From: Undibacterium sp. YM2
Lineage (GTDB): Bacteria; Pseudomonadota; Gammaproteobacteria; Burkholderiales; Burkholderiaceae_D
Length of the DNA stretch: 64,000 nt
Reading direction: 5' to 3'
Assembly (NCBI RefSeq): GCF_009937975.1
Contig: NZ_AP018441.1
Coordinates: forward strand, 2,418,001 to 2,482,000
Position 1 is the first letter of the stretch, and each line of letters starts with the position of its first letter. The translations under genes were made by a program, and so were the position numbers. The notes beneath the pieces are model-generated. The model saw only the letters and a program-made list of their open reading frames with translations, was not told where the DNA came from and did not search any database. Positions 1 to 9,551 of this stretch are shown here, in pieces.

Positions 1-1
1 A

Positions 2-412
2 GGTCATTTGGTGCTGGCAACCTTGCATACCAATGATTCTGCTGCGGCAGTCACGCGTTTGCTGGATATGGGTATAGAACCCTTCCTGTTGTCTTCTTCA
101 TTGCTGGGTGTGGTTGCCCAGCGACTGGTGCGCAAATTGTGTACGCATTGCCGTGTTGAAAAAGAAGGCACTTGGCATGCGGTCGGTTGCGAGCATTGCG
201 GCCATACTGGTTATCAGGGGCGTGTTGGTGTTTATGAGTTATTGCAAACCACAGACGCGATTCGTGCCCAGATACATCATGAGGCGGCAGAAGCAGAAAT
301 ACGTGCGGCAGCCCAGGCGGATGGCATGAAAACCATGCGTGAAGATGGTGATCGCTGGCTGAAAACTGGTGTTACTACGCCAGAAGAATTGTTGCGCGTG
401 ACTAAGGAATAA
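2..412 (+). CDS. gspE: Type II secretion ATPase GspE, 3' part (partial)
   Basis: C-terminal 136 residues of the cytoplasmic ATPase that powers pseudopilus assembly in type II secretion. The reading frame is open through the left window edge, so the 5' end lies outside; the first visible residues ([12 protein letters not shown]) are the internal Asp/His-box region of the secretion ATPase family. Two CxxC pairs follow (CTHC near residue 47 and CEHC near 61), the zinc-binding tetracysteine element typical of GspE, then the family's GVYELL motif. It ends 4 bases before gspF. The tetracysteine could also fit a PilB pilus ATPase, but the gspF and gspC neighbours favour GspE. Confidence 0.92.
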   Translation, partial: GHLVLATLHTNDSAAAVTRLLDMGIEPFLLSSSLLGVVAQRLVRKLCTHCRVEKEGTWHAVGCEHCGHTGYQGRVGVYELLQTTDAIRAQIHHEAAEAEIRAAAQADGMKTMREDGDRWLKTGVTTPEELLRVTKE

Positions 413-416
413 GTAC

Positions 417-1637
417 ATGCCAGCATTTCGATATGAGGCTGTTGATAACGCAGGCCATACCAGCAAAGGCGTATTAAATGCCGATAGTGCCCGGGCTGCC
501 CGCAGTGACTTGCGAGCTCAGGGCCTGGTGCCAGTTACTGTAGAGTCCATTGCCAATCAAATGGATGCGGGTGGCAAGCGCAAGACCAGCTTCTTTGCCG
601 ATCATCTTTCTACAGTGGAAAATGCCTTATTCACCAGACAATTGTCCAGTCTGCTGGAGGCGGGCTTACCGCTTGAGCAATCCCTGTCTGCCTTGCTGGA
701 GCAATCAGAGCGCACTTATGTCCGTGACCTGGTCGGTTCTATACGTTCGGAAGTCATGGCCGGTAATTCCCTGTCTGACGCGCTGAAGCAGCATCCCAAT
801 GATTTTACTGATATCTATTGTGCACTCGTGGCTTCGGGTGAGCATATCGGCCATCTGTCGCGGGTGTTGTCGCGACTGGCTGATTACATAGAGAGACGTA
901 ATGCGCTGATACAAAAAGTCAGGCTGGCATTTACTTATCCGGCAATCGTGACGGTGGTGGCTTTTGCCATCGTGATTTTCTTGTTGACTTATGTGGTGCC
1001 ACAAATTGTTTCTGTCTTTGCCAATACCAAGCAGAAGCTACCTTTCCTGACACTGGTGATGCTGGCCATTTCAGATTTTGTGCGTGCTTATGGCTGGATC
1101 GTTGCAATCCTGTTGGTGGCTGCTTTCTCTCTGTGGCGGCTGGCTTTGCGCAATCCTGATTTCAAGATGCGCTGGCACCGCTGGTTATTGCACGCGCCTT
1201 TGTATGGCAAGTTTGAACGCAGCCTGAATACGGCAAGGTTCGCCAGTACTCTCGCGATTACGACTGGCTCAGGCGTTCCTATCTTGCGGGCTCTGCAAAC
1301 CAGCCGCGAAACCTTGTCCAATGTGGCCATGCGTGCACAGGTAGAAGAGGCAACGGCTAGCGTCAGAGAAGGCGTCAGCCTGGCACGCGCCTTGTCGGCG
1401 CACAAGCATTTTCCACCCATGTTGATACATATGATCAGGGCAGGCGAGGTGACTGGTGAATTGCCCGCCATGCTGGAGCGTGCGTCAAATACCCAGGAGC
1501 AGGACCTTGAGCGCCGGGCAATGACCATGGCTGGCTTTCTGGAGCCGGTATTGATCCTGACCATGGGGATCGTGGTCTTGCTCATCGTGCTGGCGGTACT
1601 GATGCCTATCATAGAAATAAATCAATTGGTACGCTAA
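417..1637 (+). CDS. gspF: Type II secretion inner-membrane protein GspF
   Basis: Polytopic inner-membrane platform protein of the type II secretion system, which couples the GspE ATPase to the pseudopilus. It has 406 residues, the usual length. It shows the two tandem T2SSF domains (roughly residues 70-193 and 273-395), membrane segments near residues 168-195, 222-245 and 375-400, and the family's FTRQLSSLLEAGLPLEQSL stretch near residue 70. The ATG lies 4 bases after the gspE stop, so the two are probably translated together. Confidence 0.95.
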   Translation: MPAFRYEAVDNAGHTSKGVLNADSARAARSDLRAQGLVPVTVESIANQMDAGGKRKTSFFADHLSTVENALFTRQLSSLLEAGLPLEQSLSALLEQSERTYVRDLVGSIRSEVMAGNSLSDALKQHPNDFTDIYCALVASGEHIGHLSRVLSRLADYIERRNALIQKVRLAFTYPAIVTVVAFAIVIFLLTYVVPQIVSVFANTKQKLPFLTLVMLAISDFVRAYGWIVAILLVAAFSLWRLALRNPDFKMRWHRWLLHAPLYGKFERSLNTARFASTLAITTGSGVPILRALQTSRETLSNVAMRAQVEEATASVREGVSLARALSAHKHFPPMLIHMIRAGEVTGELPAMLERASNTQEQDLERRAMTMAGFLEPVLILTMGIVVLLIVLAVLMPIIEINQLVR

Positions 1638-1647
1638 AAGGATAAAA

Positions 1648-2247
1648 ATGAAACGCTTACCTGTCCTTGTGACATTTCTTTTGTTTATCGCACTATGTGC
1701 GTCATTGAGTTTTTGGGCGCTGCGTTTATTCAAGCCGCAGGCAAGGGCGGTTGCTGCCGGGTTTCAGCAAAACAGTTATGAACCAGGTACTGGGCAATGG
1801 GGTGGTATTTTCGGTAATAGCCAGGCCGCGCAAGCTACTGCCACCAATTACCAGTTAAAAGGCATTGTGCTGGCAAAGCAGGCTGAAAAAAGTCTGGCCA
1901 TCATCAGTGCCAACGGAAAACCAGCTGTAGCTGTGGCCATGGATAAGGAGGTTGCTCCTGGCGTGCTCCTGAAAGAAGTGCATGAACAATATGTGATGGT
2001 GTCTGAATCCGGCATCATGCGACGTGTAGAATTGCCGCAAATGCCGGATATGAATCGTGGTCCGGTACAAATACCGCCCTTGAATCAGTCCAATACAGTG
2101 CCGCCACAAGTGGCGCCTGTCGCATTTCCTTCTGCCAAGCACAATGATGCACCAGGCGGACCTATCAGCAGCCCGCCGCCACCTATGGTGACACCTGGCT
2201 TGCCTACGGCCTCTCTGCCATCTGCAATGCCGGGCGGGCAGCAATGA
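1648..2247 (+). CDS. gspC: Type II secretion protein GspC (HR domain, no PDZ)
   Basis: Bitopic inner-membrane protein thought to link the platform to the secretin. It has 199 residues: a short cytoplasmic start, one membrane segment (about residues 7-27) and a periplasmic homology region (about 68-130; LKGIVLA, SLAIIS, then ELP) matching the T2SSC/PilP-type fold. The C-terminal 60 residues are Pro-rich with no recognisable PDZ domain, as in short GspC forms. It lies 10 bases after gspF and its stop overlaps the next ATG (ATGA). The pseudopilin genes gspG-M that often follow are absent here. A generic PilP/GspC-family name would also be defensible. Confidence 0.8.
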   Translation: MKRLPVLVTFLLFIALCASLSFWALRLFKPQARAVAAGFQQNSYEPGTGQWGGIFGNSQAAQATATNYQLKGIVLAKQAEKSLAIISANGKPAVAVAMDKEVAPGVLLKEVHEQYVMVSESGIMRRVELPQMPDMNRGPVQIPPLNQSNTVPPQVAPVAFPSAKHNDAPGGPISSPPPPMVTPGLPTASLPSAMPGGQQ

Positions 2248-3068
2248 GTTCATGGCAAGATGTGTGCCCGGAAGATGTGTGTCTGGCGATAGAACAGTCA
2301 CACTCATCCTGGCGGCCTGTCATAGAGAGGGGATTGCAGCGAGTGCATGAAACCAATCCGGATTATTTCCCGGGTTTGACCAGGTCTGACTATCTGCCTA
2401 ACCAGGCCAGATTATTTGCTGCATTCTCCATGCCCATGGATGATGTACGTTACATCCTGATGGGCGAGGGACCTTATCCGCGGGCAGACAGTGCAACAGG
2501 TTATTGTTTCATGGACGGGGCGGTAAAAAGCTTGTGGTCTGATGAAGAGGGTGGTGGCTTGTCCAAGAAAGTCAATCGCGCCACGTCACTGAGAAACTTC
2601 ATGAAGATGTTGCTGGTCGCTTCTGGTCATTTGCAGCAAGAGGCAACTGCTGGTGACGCCATGGCTGCTGTTGCCACACAGGCGCGTTTGCCTGAGGGCG
2701 GTTTTATTCAGACGCTGGACGATTTACAACACAAACTCATCGCACAAGGATTTTTACTATTGAATGCCAGTCTGGTATTTCGTGAAGACACAGCTCCGGT
2801 AAAAGATGCAAAAGCATGGCAGCCATTTTTGCAAACAGTTTTATCTGCGCTAGATCAATATCAAAGTGCGCACAAAAAGCAAAAGGCAGTGTTAGTCTTG
2901 TGGGGTAAGATTGCCGAACAGCTTCGTGTCATGCCCGAGACCGCACTGTACGAGCAGATCAGTGCTGAGCATCCCTACAACCTGAGTTTTATCGGTAACA
3001 AGACAATGCAGGATTTTTTCCGTCCTATGAATTTGTTGGGTAACTTGCCTGAAGGAAAAATTTTGTAA
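2244..3068 (+). CDS. Uracil-DNA glycosylase-like protein with degenerate active site
   Basis: The 274-residue protein follows the family 1 uracil-DNA glycosylase (Ung) layout from end to end: an ARLFAAF segment before motif A, the motif A region, SLRNFMKML, QGFLLLNASL (uracil-binding Asn block), VLVLWG, and a HPYNLS block replacing Ung's HPSPLS. Motif A, GQDPYH in Ung, reads GEGPYP here (near residue 74), so the water-activating Asp and following His are lost, while the Asn and late His are kept. Normal uracil excision is therefore doubtful. It overlaps gspC by 4 bases, so is probably co-transcribed. A non-catalytic DNA- or protein-binding role is possible but only inferred. Confidence 0.75.
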   Translation: MSSWQDVCPEDVCLAIEQSHSSWRPVIERGLQRVHETNPDYFPGLTRSDYLPNQARLFAAFSMPMDDVRYILMGEGPYPRADSATGYCFMDGAVKSLWSDEEGGGLSKKVNRATSLRNFMKMLLVASGHLQQEATAGDAMAAVATQARLPEGGFIQTLDDLQHKLIAQGFLLLNASLVFREDTAPVKDAKAWQPFLQTVLSALDQYQSAHKKQKAVLVLWGKIAEQLRVMPETALYEQISAEHPYNLSFIGNKTMQDFFRPMNLLGNLPEGKIL

Positions 3069-3170
3069 TATACGGTTTTACTACTGGCTTGTGGACGAGC
3101 TTTGTAGAATAATTGGGTGACACGCATTGAAGCTTTTTTTGCTTATCCAATTCATAACTTTCCCCTGCCT

Positions 3171-4427
3171 ATGTTGAAGAAAATTGAAGTCGCTCAACTG
3201 AGGGTTGGCATGTATGTGCAGGAACTGTGCAGTTCCTGGATAGATACGCCATTCTGGCAAAAGTCTTTCTTGCTTGGAGAAATTGAAGAATTAAAAAAAA
3301 TCCAGGCAACCAAAATCCGTCATGCCTGGATTGATGTCAGCAAGGGCCTTGATGTCCTGCCCGAGGCGGTAGAAAAAACGGCTGCCGAACCTGAGCCAGC
3401 GCCACAACCCGAGCCTGCGCCAGAACCGCTGCCAGAGCCTGCTCCATCACCGCGCCAGATTACCTCAGTCTCCATGGATGACGAACTGGGGCGTGCTTCT
3501 GCCATTGTCAGCAAATCCAAGCAAGCCGTGTTCAGCATGTTCAGTGAAGCCCGCATGGGCAAGGCGGTAGACGTCGGTAATGCCCAGACCATGGTGGAAG
3601 AAATTGCTGATTCCGTCATGCGCAATCCTGGTGCCCTGATAGGTTTGGCCAGACTCAAGACCAAGGATGATTACACCTATATGCATTCGATTGCCGTATG
3701 CGCACTAATGGTGGCATTGGCCAAGCAGCTGGGCTTGTCTGAAGAGGCAACCAGGGAAGCCGGTCTGGCTGGCTTGTTGCACGATATAGGCAAGATGATG
3801 GTGGATGCTGATATTTTGAACAAGCCAGGAAAATTGACAGATGCTGAATTTGTCTCCGTCAAGGAACATCCTGTAGCTGGATACAAAATGTTGAAAGAGG
3901 CCAAGGGTGTCAGTGCAATTGCCCTGGATGTATGCCTGCATCATCATGAAAAAATTGATGGTACCGGTTACCCAAGGCGTCTGAAGGGAGATGAGATCAG
4001 TTTGTACGCACGTATGGGGGCTGTATGCGATGTGTATGACGCGATTACTTCAGATCGTCCCTATAAACAAGGCTGGTGCCCTGCTGAATCATTGCGCAAA
4101 ATGGCTGAGTGGAGTAGCGGTCATTTTGATGAAAAAGTATTTCAGGCTTTTGTCAAAAGTATAGGTATTTATCCTGTGGGTACAATGGTCAAGCTGGAGT
4201 CTGGCAGGCTGGCTGTCGTCGTTGAGCAACAGGTTGGAAAATCCCTGTTATTGCCAAAGGTCAGAGTATTCTTTTCTGTTAAATCTATGGCCTACATTGC
4301 TCCAGAACTGATTGACTTGTCACGTCCGGGAATGAACGACAAGATCGCCTCACGTGAAGATGCTGCCAAATGGGGTATCAAGGACATCAATCGTTATTGG
4401 CTCGGTGAGGCTGCCAACAACCGCTAA
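3171..4427 (+). CDS. HD-GYP domain c-di-GMP phosphodiesterase (DUF3391 N-terminus)
   Basis: Likely hydrolyses cyclic di-GMP. It has 418 residues from ATG 3171, chosen because relatives start MLKKI..QLRVGMYV; an in-frame GTG at 3117 would add 18 unconserved residues. The N-terminal DUF3391 domain is followed by a Pro/Glu-rich linker (about residues 68-97), then the HD-GYP domain with LLHDIGK (His204-Asp205), the HHH motif (LHHHEK) and DGTGYP (Gly266-Tyr267-Pro268), so the metal ligands look complete. No membrane segment is visible, suggesting a soluble enzyme. No strong Shine-Dalgarno sequence precedes either start. Confidence 0.9.
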   Translation: MLKKIEVAQLRVGMYVQELCSSWIDTPFWQKSFLLGEIEELKKIQATKIRHAWIDVSKGLDVLPEAVEKTAAEPEPAPQPEPAPEPLPEPAPSPRQITSVSMDDELGRASAIVSKSKQAVFSMFSEARMGKAVDVGNAQTMVEEIADSVMRNPGALIGLARLKTKDDYTYMHSIAVCALMVALAKQLGLSEEATREAGLAGLLHDIGKMMVDADILNKPGKLTDAEFVSVKEHPVAGYKMLKEAKGVSAIALDVCLHHHEKIDGTGYPRRLKGDEISLYARMGAVCDVYDAITSDRPYKQGWCPAESLRKMAEWSSGHFDEKVFQAFVKSIGIYPVGTMVKLESGRLAVVVEQQVGKSLLLPKVRVFFSVKSMAYIAPELIDLSRPGMNDKIASREDAAKWGIKDINRYWLGEAANNR

Positions 4428-4457
4428 CAAGTAGTCCCTTTAAGTAGTCCTTTTTGG

Positions 4458-4485
4458 GGAAAAGACCTCGCACGCAGGCGAGGTC
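4458..4485 (-). terminator. Intrinsic terminator of the MDR oxidoreductase gene
   Basis: A perfect 8-bp GC-rich stem (GACCTCGC 4464-4471 with GCGAGGTC 4478-4485, 6-base loop). Read on the minus strand it is followed at once by TTTT, fitting termination of the gene ending at 4493. It may also stop plus-strand transcription from the HD-GYP gene, since the two converge here. Confidence 0.75.
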
Positions 4486-4492
4486 CCGGACT

Positions 4493-5473
4493 TTATTTCT
4501 CAGGTTGTATGACTATCTTGCCAGTTACTTTGCGGGCTGCCAGGTCGTTCAGGGCTGCTGGTGTGTCTTTGAGTGCATAGCGGCCAGAGATATGTGGCTT
4601 TATTTTTCCTTCATGCAGCCAGCCCATCAGCTCACGCATGGCAGCCAGGTTGGCTTTAGGCTCACGCTTGGCAAACTCACCCCAGAAAACACCAACCAGA
4701 GAAGCGCCTTTCAGCAGGGTCAGATTCAATGGCAGCTTGGGTATTTCGCCATTGGCAAAACCTACCACCAGATAGCGACCGCGCCAGCCTATCGAGCGGA
4801 AAGCTGGTTCTGCGTAAATGCCACCGACCGGGTCATAAATCACATCCGGGCCTTTGCCATCGGTAGCGGCCTTGATGGCTTCGCGTAAATCCTGATTGCT
4901 ATAGTTGATCGTGACATCGGCACCATGCTGCTTGCAGATATCGAGTTTTTCATCGGTCGATGCTGCTGCAATGACACGGGCACCCAGAGCCTTGCCAATT
5001 TCTATGGCTGCAAGTCCGACGCCACCGGCAGCGCCCAATACCAGCATGGTTTCACCAGCTTTTAACTGGGCACGATCTACCACTGCGTGATGGGAGGTAC
5101 CATAAGTCAGGGTGATCGCTGCTGCAACGTCAAAGTCCATGTCTGGTGGCATGGGCATGACGGCATTGGCAGGGGCAACGACCTGTTGTGCAAACGCACC
5201 ATTACCAATAAAGGCAATCACCTTGTCGCCAGCCTTGATATGGCTGACACCTTCGCCAACGGCATAGACTATCCCGGACAATTCGCTGCCTGGCGTAAAT
5301 GGCAGTTCAGGTTTGAACTGGTACTTGTTTTGTATGATCAATACGTCAGGGAAGTTGACGCCTGCTGCCTTGACATTGATGGCCACCTGGCCAGGTGCTG
5401 GCACCATATCTGGTAAATCTTCTATCACCAAAGTGTCTGGCAATCCCCACTCCTTGCAAACAACAGCTTTCAT
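4493..5473 (-). CDS. NADPH:quinone oxidoreductase-family (MDR) protein
   Basis: Zinc-free medium-chain dehydrogenase/reductase of the quinone oxidoreductase group; 326 residues, full length. The N-terminal GroES-like domain carries the AAGVNFPDVLIIQ motif near residue 36 and the Rossmann domain has LGAAGGVGLAAIEIGKALGA near residue 146. The Cys/His set of zinc alcohol dehydrogenases is missing. Substrate cannot be told from sequence: quinones, enones or acyl-CoA-type alkenes are all used in the family. It is transcribed alone, divergent from surE (105 bases between starts). Confidence 0.88.
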   Translation of the reverse strand: MKAVVCKEWGLPDTLVIEDLPDMVPAPGQVAINVKAAGVNFPDVLIIQNKYQFKPELPFTPGSELSGIVYAVGEGVSHIKAGDKVIAFIGNGAFAQQVVAPANAVMPMPPDMDFDVAAAITLTYGTSHHAVVDRAQLKAGETMLVLGAAGGVGLAAIEIGKALGARVIAAASTDEKLDICKQHGADVTINYSNQDLREAIKAATDGKGPDVIYDPVGGIYAEPAFRSIGWRGRYLVVGFANGEIPKLPLNLTLLKGASLVGVFWGEFAKREPKANLAAMRELMGWLHEGKIKPHISGRYALKDTPAALNDLAARKVTGKIVIQPEK

Positions 5474-5578
5474 TTTGATGTCTCCATAAAATAGTACGAC
5501 CGTTTGATTTTGTGATTATGCCGTAAAAATCTGTTCTCTGTAGAAATTTATATTTCAGCATCAGGTAGAATACAAAAC

Positions 5579-6316
5579 ATGAAAATTCTGATCAGTAATG
5601 ATGATGGTTATCTGGCTCCTGGCATCGTGGCGCTCGCTGAGGCCATGGCATCAATTGCCGAGATTACCGTGGTGGCTCCCGACAGTAACCGTTCCGGGGC
5701 ATCGAATGCCTTGACCCTGGACCGGCCCTTGAGTGTGCAACGAGCCAGCAATGGTTTTTACTTTGTGAATGGTACTCCTTCTGACTGCGTGCACATCGCC
5801 CTGACCGCCATCATGAAAGAAAAACCTGACCTGATCGTTTCTGGTATCAATCAGGGGCAGAATATGGGGGACGATACTTTGTATTCTGGTACCGTAGCCG
5901 CAGCGACTGAAGGATTTTTGTTTGGTATCCCGGCAATTGCCTTTTCGCAAACTGAAAAAGGCTGGACGCACCTGGATGCGGCAGCACGCATTGCGCTGGA
6001 TATGGTGAAGCGTGGTTTCTCAGACTTGGCCAGACCGTTCCTGCTGAATGTGAATATTCCTAATCTGCCGTTTGAAGACATCAAGGGAGTGCGCAAGGCG
6101 CGCCTGGGTAAGCGTCATACTTCTGAGCCTGTCATCCACATGACTGATCCGCACGGTCGGGATATTTACTGGATAGGCCCGCCAGGAGCAGCACGGGATG
6201 CCAGCGTGGGGACGGATTTTGATACGACGGCCAGGCATTTTGTGTCGGTAACACCTTTACAAATAGATTTGACGAATACCCGCCAGTTGGCTGACCTGGA
6301 TATGGATTTTGCATGA
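5579..6316 (+). CDS. surE: 5'/3'-nucleotidase SurE
   Basis: Metal-dependent nucleoside monophosphate phosphatase linked to stationary-phase survival. It has 245 residues, the normal size. Metal-binding NDD follows the start (Asn7-Asp8-Asp9), with the family motifs [12 protein letters not shown] near residue 37, [13 protein letters not shown] near 62 and [20 protein letters not shown] near 88. It heads the conserved surE-pcm-nlpD-rpoS block and overlaps pcm by 4 bases (ATGA). Confidence 0.97.
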   Translation: MKILISNDDGYLAPGIVALAEAMASIAEITVVAPDSNRSGASNALTLDRPLSVQRASNGFYFVNGTPSDCVHIALTAIMKEKPDLIVSGINQGQNMGDDTLYSGTVAAATEGFLFGIPAIAFSQTEKGWTHLDAAARIALDMVKRGFSDLARPFLLNVNIPNLPFEDIKGVRKARLGKRHTSEPVIHMTDPHGRDIYWIGPPGAARDASVGTDFDTTARHFVSVTPLQIDLTNTRQLADLDMDFA

Positions 6317-7182
6317 CAACCAAGGATAAGCGCTTTCCTTTGCCCTTGTCTTCTGTGGTCAATCAAAAAGACAAGGCCGGTGGTGGGGCAGTGCGGCATA
6401 CCGCGATGCCGCAAACTGCCATGCGCAATGCCGCCCACCATTTAAGTGGTGTGGCTGCAGCGAAAGCTGCAAAACCCCAGCAATTGAATGTACCGCAGGG
6501 GGCTGCAGGTTCTTCCGCAGGTTTGTCGCCTTCTTTATTGTCTGGCCCCTTGGTGTCTGAAGGCGTAAGGCGTGCCATGGTCGCACGGGTTGCGCAACAA
6601 GGGGTCAAGGATGCGACTGTGCTGGCAGCTTTGCAAGCCGTGCCCAGACATTTGTTTCTGGAATCTGGCATGGCCAGCCAGGCCTATGTGGATGCCTCCC
6701 TGCCCATAGGCCATCACCAGACCATTTCGCAACCGTATATTGTGGCCCGTATGCTGGAAATCATGCGTAATGGTGGCAAATTGGAGCGTGTACTTGAGAT
6801 TGGTACTGGCTGCGGCTACCAGGCAGCCGTCCTGTCTGTGATGGTCAAAGAGGTATATTCCATAGAGCGTATCAAGGCCTTGCATGAACTGGCCAAAAGC
6901 AATCTGCGTCCCATGCGTATCGCTAATATCCGGCTTTTATATGGCGATGGCATGCAGGGTTTGCCGGGCGAGGCCCCTTTTGACGGTATCATATTGGCAG
7001 CAGCGGGAATGGAAGTGCCACAGGCCCTGTTAAAACAGTTGCGGGTAGGTGGCAGGTTGGTTGCACCTGTGGGTGGGCGTAATCAGGTGTTGCAATTGAT
7101 AGAGCGTGTATCCAATTATGAATGGAAGAGTTCTGTGCTCGAATCCTGCCATTTTGTGCCTTTGCATCCCGGCGTAATTTAG
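6313..7182 (+). CDS. pcm: Protein-L-isoaspartate O-methyltransferase with N-terminal extension
   Basis: Repairs isoaspartyl damage in proteins using SAM. The family core starts near residue 76 ([19 protein letters not shown]) and includes [17 protein letters not shown] and SAM motif [16 protein letters not shown] (about residues 160-174). At 289 residues it is about 75-80 longer than enterobacterial Pcm; the extra N-terminus is rich in Ala, Gln, Lys and Ser and looks disordered. The start is supported by the 4-base overlap with surE, though an internal start cannot be excluded. Confidence 0.95.
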   Translation: MTTKDKRFPLPLSSVVNQKDKAGGGAVRHTAMPQTAMRNAAHHLSGVAAAKAAKPQQLNVPQGAAGSSAGLSPSLLSGPLVSEGVRRAMVARVAQQGVKDATVLAALQAVPRHLFLESGMASQAYVDASLPIGHHQTISQPYIVARMLEIMRNGGKLERVLEIGTGCGYQAAVLSVMVKEVYSIERIKALHELAKSNLRPMRIANIRLLYGDGMQGLPGEAPFDGIILAAAGMEVPQALLKQLRVGGRLVAPVGGRNQVLQLIERVSNYEWKSSVLESCHFVPLHPGVI

Positions 7183-7224
7183 CTTTGCCCATGGCAACAA
7201 TGAATTTGATAGATTAAAACAGAA

Positions 7225-8178
7225 ATGAAGAAAATACAGCAAATACTACAAACTGGTTTATCCATAACAGTCTTGGCGGTCATGACTGCATGTACCACCA
7301 ATGTCCAGAATAAGGCGCCAGTTGTGGAGAGGGGCTTTGATCCCAGGCCAGTTGATCCTCCTCCTGTCGTTGAGGTTGTCAAGCCAGTGGTGAAGGCTCC
7401 CGATAATACGCGCGGTACCTATGTGGTCAAGCGTGGTGATGGTCTGTACAGAATCGCACTTGATCATGGGCAAAGCTATAGTGACCTGGTTGCCTGGAAT
7501 GACTTGAAAAACCCGAACGACATCAAAGTGGGGCAGGTTCTGCGGGTTGCGCCACCGGACGCTGCCCAGGGGGCGCAAACTACGGGTGTGGCACCAAATG
7601 CCGGAATTGAAGTCAAACCTTTGCCAGTGAACGCAGCTACCAACAAAACCAGCCCGCGCGGCGACAAGCGGCCATATTCAGAGGCTAACCTCGCTGAATT
7701 GCAGAAGGCAGATGCCACGGTAGTCGCCTCGGTTGCGCCGACAGTGCCAGTCATTAAGTCTGAAACTTCTGTGCCAGTCAAAGCAGCAGAACCTGTTACG
7801 TCTGAAACTGAAAGTGTGGATTGGATGTGGCCGGCTGACGGTAAAGTCCTGGCGACATTTGACGATGTTAAGAATAAAGGCTTCGATATCGCTGGCAAAA
7901 TGGGGCAGGATGTATTGTCCGCTGGTGCCGGTAAAGTTTTGTACGCAGGTAGTGGCATCCGTGGTTATGGTAATCTGGTGATTATCAAGCATACCAGCAC
8001 CTTGCTGTCAGCCTATGCGCATAACAAATCCATACTCGTCAAGGAAGGGCAGAGCATAAGCAAAGGGCAAAAAATTGCTGAAATGGGAAATTCTGACAGT
8101 GATACTGTGAAGCTGCATTTTGAGATCAGGGTGCAGGGTAAGCCGGTTGATCCGGCAAGATATCTGCCAGCCCGCTAG
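7225..8178 (+). CDS. nlpD: Lipoprotein NlpD (LysM + degenerate LytM/M23)
   Basis: Outer-membrane lipoprotein that activates a cell-division amidase. It has 317 residues with a lipoprotein signal peptide (VMTAC, lipidated Cys23), a LysM peptidoglycan-binding domain (about 64-107) and a C-terminal M23/LytM domain (about 215-312). The first zinc-ligand motif of active M23 enzymes is replaced (KGFDIAG) while the last, HFEIR, is partly kept, so it is probably a non-catalytic amidase activator like enterobacterial NlpD. It lies between pcm and rpoS as in gammaproteobacteria; rpoS promoters are known to lie inside nlpD in that group, which could apply here. Confidence 0.93.
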   Translation: MKKIQQILQTGLSITVLAVMTACTTNVQNKAPVVERGFDPRPVDPPPVVEVVKPVVKAPDNTRGTYVVKRGDGLYRIALDHGQSYSDLVAWNDLKNPNDIKVGQVLRVAPPDAAQGAQTTGVAPNAGIEVKPLPVNAATNKTSPRGDKRPYSEANLAELQKADATVVASVAPTVPVIKSETSVPVKAAEPVTSETESVDWMWPADGKVLATFDDVKNKGFDIAGKMGQDVLSAGAGKVLYAGSGIRGYGNLVIIKHTSTLLSAYAHNKSILVKEGQSISKGQKIAEMGNSDSDTVKLHFEIRVQGKPVDPARYLPAR

Positions 8179-8351
8179 CTTTTGCGCGCCTTTGTTGTGA
8201 AGATGCAGCAAGTGCCGGTGTTTTTCGTAAATTGACATTTTTTATGTAGGGTAATTCCAGAAAAACTGTATTGGTAAATTAATATTGCCATTTTCGACAA
8301 TAATTTGTTCAAGCAGGACTCACTTACCGGATTTGCAAACCAGCTCAGATC

Positions 8352-9413
8352 ATGCATAACAATTTAAGCACCTACAAGTTGGAAAATTCTTCCGCTAGCG
8401 ATGAGCCGGATATGTCGCCGGACGGCGCTGATGGTGATGCGCATCCTGCCTCGGATGCTGTGGATATGGATGATGCGGCTGATCTGGCGCAGGAGGGGCG
8501 GGACGAGCAAAGTGAAGATCCTGCGGCGCTCATTGTTGCCCCTATTGATGAGCTGAAAAACGTACTTGCTGCCGAGCTTTCTACAGATACCACACAATAC
8601 TATTTGAATCAGATAGGTACGCGGCCATTGTTTGCCTCTGCTGAAGAGCTGCATTATGCGACTCTGGCCAAGCAAGGTAATTTTGAGGCCAGGCAAAAAA
8701 TGATAGAGCACAACCTGCGCCTGGTTGTGTCGATTGCCAAACACTATATCAACCGTGGCGTTGCTTTGCTCGACATGATAGAAGAGGGTAATCTGGGCCT
8801 GATGCATGCCATCGATAAATTCGAGCCCGAACGCGGCTTTCGTTTTTCGACCTACGCAACATGGTGGATACGCCAGAGTATAGAGCGCGCCATCATGAAC
8901 CAGGCCAGGACCATACGTCTGCCTGTGCACATGGTGCGTGAACTGAACCAGATACTGCGGGCCAAGTACCATCTTGAATCGCAAAGGCGCGATGGGAGGG
9001 ATGCGGCACTGGAAGATATTGCCCTGCTGGTCGACAGGCCAGTTGATGAAGTGCAGGATATTCTGACGCTGTCCGAGCATGCCACCTCCCTGGATACGCC
9101 GCTGGATAATGATCCCCAGTCCAGTCTCATGGATATGTTGCCAGGTGATAGTGATGATGCGCCAGACATTCGTGCCGAGCAGCATGAAATGACGATCCTG
9201 GTCAGGGACTGGCTGTCAAAATTGCCTGACAAGCAACGTATCGTCATAGTGCGCCGCTTTGGACTTGATAATGATGATCCGGCAACTCTGGAAACCCTGG
9301 CCGATGAAATGGGGATCACCCGTGAACGTGTGCGTCAGATACAGCAGGAGGCTTTGATCAAACTAAAGCGTTCGTTTGCTTCACGTGGCGTGGGTCGTGA
9401 CTCTGTGCTTTAG
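8352..9413 (+). CDS. rpoS: RNA polymerase sigma factor RpoS (sigma-38)
   Basis: Stationary-phase and general stress sigma factor. It has 353 residues. An acidic N-terminus (about 1-60, Asp/Glu-rich) precedes region 1.2 ([13 protein letters not shown]), region 2 with [20 protein letters not shown] (about 160-182), region 3, and region 4 with the promoter -35 reading helix-turn-helix ([20 protein letters not shown], about 318-337). The unusual 173-base leader after nlpD could host post-transcriptional control, and Hfq is encoded 11 kb downstream, but no specific small-RNA site can be named from sequence alone. Confidence 0.97.
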   Translation: MHNNLSTYKLENSSASDEPDMSPDGADGDAHPASDAVDMDDAADLAQEGRDEQSEDPAALIVAPIDELKNVLAAELSTDTTQYYLNQIGTRPLFASAEELHYATLAKQGNFEARQKMIEHNLRLVVSIAKHYINRGVALLDMIEEGNLGLMHAIDKFEPERGFRFSTYATWWIRQSIERAIMNQARTIRLPVHMVRELNQILRAKYHLESQRRDGRDAALEDIALLVDRPVDEVQDILTLSEHATSLDTPLDNDPQSSLMDMLPGDSDDAPDIRAEQHEMTILVRDWLSKLPDKQRIVIVRRFGLDNDDPATLETLADEMGITRERVRQIQQEALIKLKRSFASRGVGRDSVL

Positions 9414-9465
9414 TTGGCTGGCGGCATCTTAAGTTATAGCAGCCAGTTCAATTCGCATATTTCTT

Positions 9466-9487
9466 GAGGTGCGCGTCCGCGCATCTC
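9466..9487 (+). terminator. Possible rpoS terminator hairpin
   Basis: A 10-bp GC-rich hairpin (GAGGTGCGCG 9466-9475 with CGCGCATCTC 9478-9487, one G-U pair, very small loop) lies 52 bases after rpoS, followed by TTATAATTCCGTCTTTT. The T-tract is interrupted, so strength is uncertain. TATAAT at 9489-9494 could instead, or also, be the -10 box for rlmD, with a poor TTGAGG -35 at 9464. Confidence 0.45.
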
Positions 9488-9551
9488 TTATAATTCCGTC
9501 TTTTAAATCTCACTTCCTCCCGGCGCGATATATCTCGCACCGTTAATTTCC

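Noticed and set aside
8232..8237. TTGACA before rpoS as a -35 box
   Set aside because: No acceptable -10 box at 16-18 bases; kept out of the feature list.
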